A DNA stretch of 16,218 nucleotides, from the NCBI GenBank assembly GCA_030673265.1, contig DAOVJK010000030.1, positions 1 to 16,218 on the forward strand. The letters run 5' to 3'. Shown piece by piece: positions 14,704 to 16,218 of this stretch. The notes under the pieces are model-generated. The model saw only the letters and a program-made list of their open reading frames with translations. It did not search any database and was not told the origin of the DNA. The DNA is from Pseudomonadota bacterium (GTDB taxonomy: Bacteria > Desulfobacterota > Desulfobulbia > Desulfobulbales > JAGXFP01). Numbering within the stretch: the first letter of the stretch is position 1; each line of letters starts with the position of its first letter. A program made the position numbers and the translations under genes.

Positions 14704-16165
14704 TAGCGCCCAATTTCCTGCCCTGATCGTCGTCATCCCGCTGCTCAGTGCTTTTATAGTTTGTATGGCCGGCTGTTTTAATCGCCGCTTTTGCCAACCG
14801 CTGACGGTTCTAGCTCTGGCCGGATCCTGCTGGGCCTCTTTTGCCACCCTTGGCCAGGTAATCAAGACCGGGGCTATTCACTATCGGCTCGGCGGCTGGG
14901 CACCGCCGATGGGGATCGAATATGTGGTTGACCACCTGAATGGTCTGGTTCTGGTAGTTGTGACAACCGTGGCGCTACTGGTTGCGGTCTTTTCAAAAAT
15001 CAGCGTTGAAGAAGAGCTGCCGGCCAGGATCAACCTGTTTTATACCCTTTACCTTTTATTGGTCACCGGCCTGCTGGGGATGACCATCACCGGTGATGCC
15101 TTCAACCTCTATGTTCTTCTGGAAATATCGGCCCTGACCACCTATGCCCTGATTACCATCGGTCAGCCCCGGGCCCTGCACGCCAGCTTCAACTACCTGA
15201 TGATAGGGACGATCGGCGCCAGTTTGTACCTGCTGGGAGTCGGTCATCTCTATATCATGACCGGCTCGCTAAATATGGCGGACCTGGCTGTGATCCTGCC
15301 CGAGCTCTATAGCTCCAAGGCCATTCTGGTCGCCTTTATCCTGATTATGGTCGGGATCTGGGCCAAGATGGCATTTTTCCCGATGCACTCCTGGCTGCCC
15401 AACGCCTACACCTACGCGCCAAACGCCACCAGTTGTCTGATCGCACCGCTGATGACCAAGGTATCGGTCTATATCATGCTGAGGGTCATGTTTTCGATCT
15501 TTACCCCGGCTTACATTTACCAATACCTGAGCGTGGCCAACGCGATTGTCTGGCTGGCGGTTATCGCCATTGTTGGTGGCTCGCTGCTGGCCCTGGCCCA
15601 GAAAGATTTCAAGAAAATGCTGACCTATCTGATCATCGCCGAAGTCGGTTACATGGTCGGCGGCGCCTGGCTGGCCAATGAGTACGGGATCACCGGCGCT
15701 ATCCTGCATATCCTGAACGATGCCCTGATGACTCTTTGCCTGTTCATGGCCGCCGGGGCTATAATTTATAGGGTTGGCGGCCAGCAGCTTAGTGATCTGA
15801 AGGGGGTTTTTCGACGGATGCCGATAACCATGAGTGCCTTCATGGTCGGGGCCCTGTCAATGATCGGGGTACCGCCGACGGCCGGGTTCTTCAGCAAATG
15901 GTACCTGATCCTGGGCGGCATTCAGGCCGCGCGCTGGGAATTCGTTGGTGCCCTGTTGTTCTCCAGTCTGGTTAACGCGGTACTCTTCTTCCGGATCATC
16001 GAAATCGGTTATTTTGAAGCACCAGAGGACAAGGGTCTGAACGAAGCCCCCCTGTCGATGCTGGCACCGCTGCTGTTGGTTGCGATGAGTTTAGTCGTAG
16101 TAGGCATCTATTCCGGTGATATTGTCAGCACTATTATCCAGAATGCCGTCCCCGAGGGTATTTAA
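14696..16165 (+). CDS. mrpD: Mrp antiporter subunit D (NuoM/NuoN-like)
   Basis: A 489-residue, about 14-helix proton-translocating subunit of the NuoM/NuoN/MrpD superfamily. Key residues of the family are present: Glu143 in NLYVLLEIS, Lys224 in WAKMAFFPMHSWLPNAY, and Lys255 in LMTKVSVY. Further conserved stretches are KDFKKMLTYLIIAEVGYMVG and GVPPTAGFFSKWYL. The frame is open upstream to 14594, but ATG 14696 gives the family's usual N-terminus, carries a GGAGAAG ribosome binding site and overlaps mrpC by 8 nt. Length is typical of MrpD. No NuoL-like MrpA core or second MrpD is present in the window; the operon probably continues beyond its end. Confidence 0.94.
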   Translation: MIDSAQFPALIVVIPLLSAFIVCMAGCFNRRFCQPLTVLALAGSCWASFATLGQVIKTGAIHYRLGGWAPPMGIEYVVDHLNGLVLVVVTTVALLVAVFSKISVEEELPARINLFYTLYLLLVTGLLGMTITGDAFNLYVLLEISALTTYALITIGQPRALHASFNYLMIGTIGASLYLLGVGHLYIMTGSLNMADLAVILPELYSSKAILVAFILIMVGIWAKMAFFPMHSWLPNAYTYAPNATSCLIAPLMTKVSVYIMLRVMFSIFTPAYIYQYLSVANAIVWLAVIAIVGGSLLALAQKDFKKMLTYLIIAEVGYMVGGAWLANEYGITGAILHILNDALMTLCLFMAAGAIIYRVGGQQLSDLKGVFRRMPITMSAFMVGALSMIGVPPTAGFFSKWYLILGGIQAARWEFVGALLFSSLVNAVLFFRIIEIGYFEAPEDKGLNEAPLSMLAPLLLVAMSLVVVGIYSGDIVSTIIQNAVPEGI

Positions 16166-16180
16166 AAAAAGCTCAAAACA

Positions 16181-16218
16181 ATTACGTCGATAAAGCCTCT
16201 GCTGGCCTCGTTGATCGC
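16181..16218 (+). CDS. Possible start of the next Mrp subunit, cut by window end
   Basis: After the mrpD stop the same frame stays open to the window end and reads ITSIKPLLASLI, which resembles the hydrophobic beginning of another antiporter subunit. There is no ATG or GTG in this frame here; ATT at 16181, CTG at 16199 and 16202 and TTG at 16211 are the only near-starts, and no clear ribosome binding site is visible. A second MrpD-like or NuoL-like subunit would be expected at this position, but 38 nt cannot prove it; it may instead be intergenic. Confidence 0.25.
   Translation, partial: MTSIKPLLASLI

Overview
The window looks like a chromosomal segment of a Gram-negative, mid-GC bacterium. 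Two lipoproteins with retention-type signals imply an outer membrane. The soluble PAS/GAF histidine kinase, the REC-PATAN-Roadblock regulator and the Mrp-type antiporter operon together would suit a Desulfobacterota/deltaproteobacterial lineage. That assignment is inference: there is no rRNA or phylogenetic marker here, and no tRNA, CRISPR array or intact mobile element was seen.

Layout. (1) 1-421: leader with no recognisable gene. (2) 464-3799: two-component pair on the + strand. A soluble PAS-GAF-PAS histidine kinase is followed after 12 nt by a receiver protein that carries a PATAN (DUF4388) domain, a long charged Ala/Glu/Lys helix built from decapeptide repeats, and a C-terminal Roadblock/LC7 domain. 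(3) 3800-4591: long spacer holding a coding-like but interrupted stretch (about 3968-4334) and a candidate promoter. (4) 4592-6069: two secreted lipoproteins in tandem, closed by a strong, probably bidirectional terminator at 6101-6137. (5) 6141-6503: no convincing gene. (6) 6504-10992, minus strand: a SulP anion transporter with an unusual predicted periplasmic insert, its terminator, then a separately promoted LCIB-type (limiting-CO2-inducible B/C family) beta-carbonic anhydrase homologue and a small two-helix membrane protein of unknown function. (7) 10993-11415: divergent intergenic region. (8) 11416-16165, + strand: an orphan fetB (UPF0014) permease followed by a tightly packed Mrp-type cation/proton antiporter operon in the order E-F-G-(DUF4040/MbhE/MnhB fusion)-C-D. 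The operon probably continues past the window end.

How the parts may work together. A SulP transporter next to a carbonic-anhydrase-family protein suggests inorganic-carbon (bicarbonate) handling rather than sulfate uptake. The neighbouring Mrp antiporter extrudes Na+ in exchange for H+, which would sustain a Na+-coupled bicarbonate importer. I regard the SulP/LCIB pair, with Mrp beside it, as the most interesting system in the window. The second is the REC-PATAN-helix-Roadblock regulator. Both functional links are inferred from domains and neighbourhood only.
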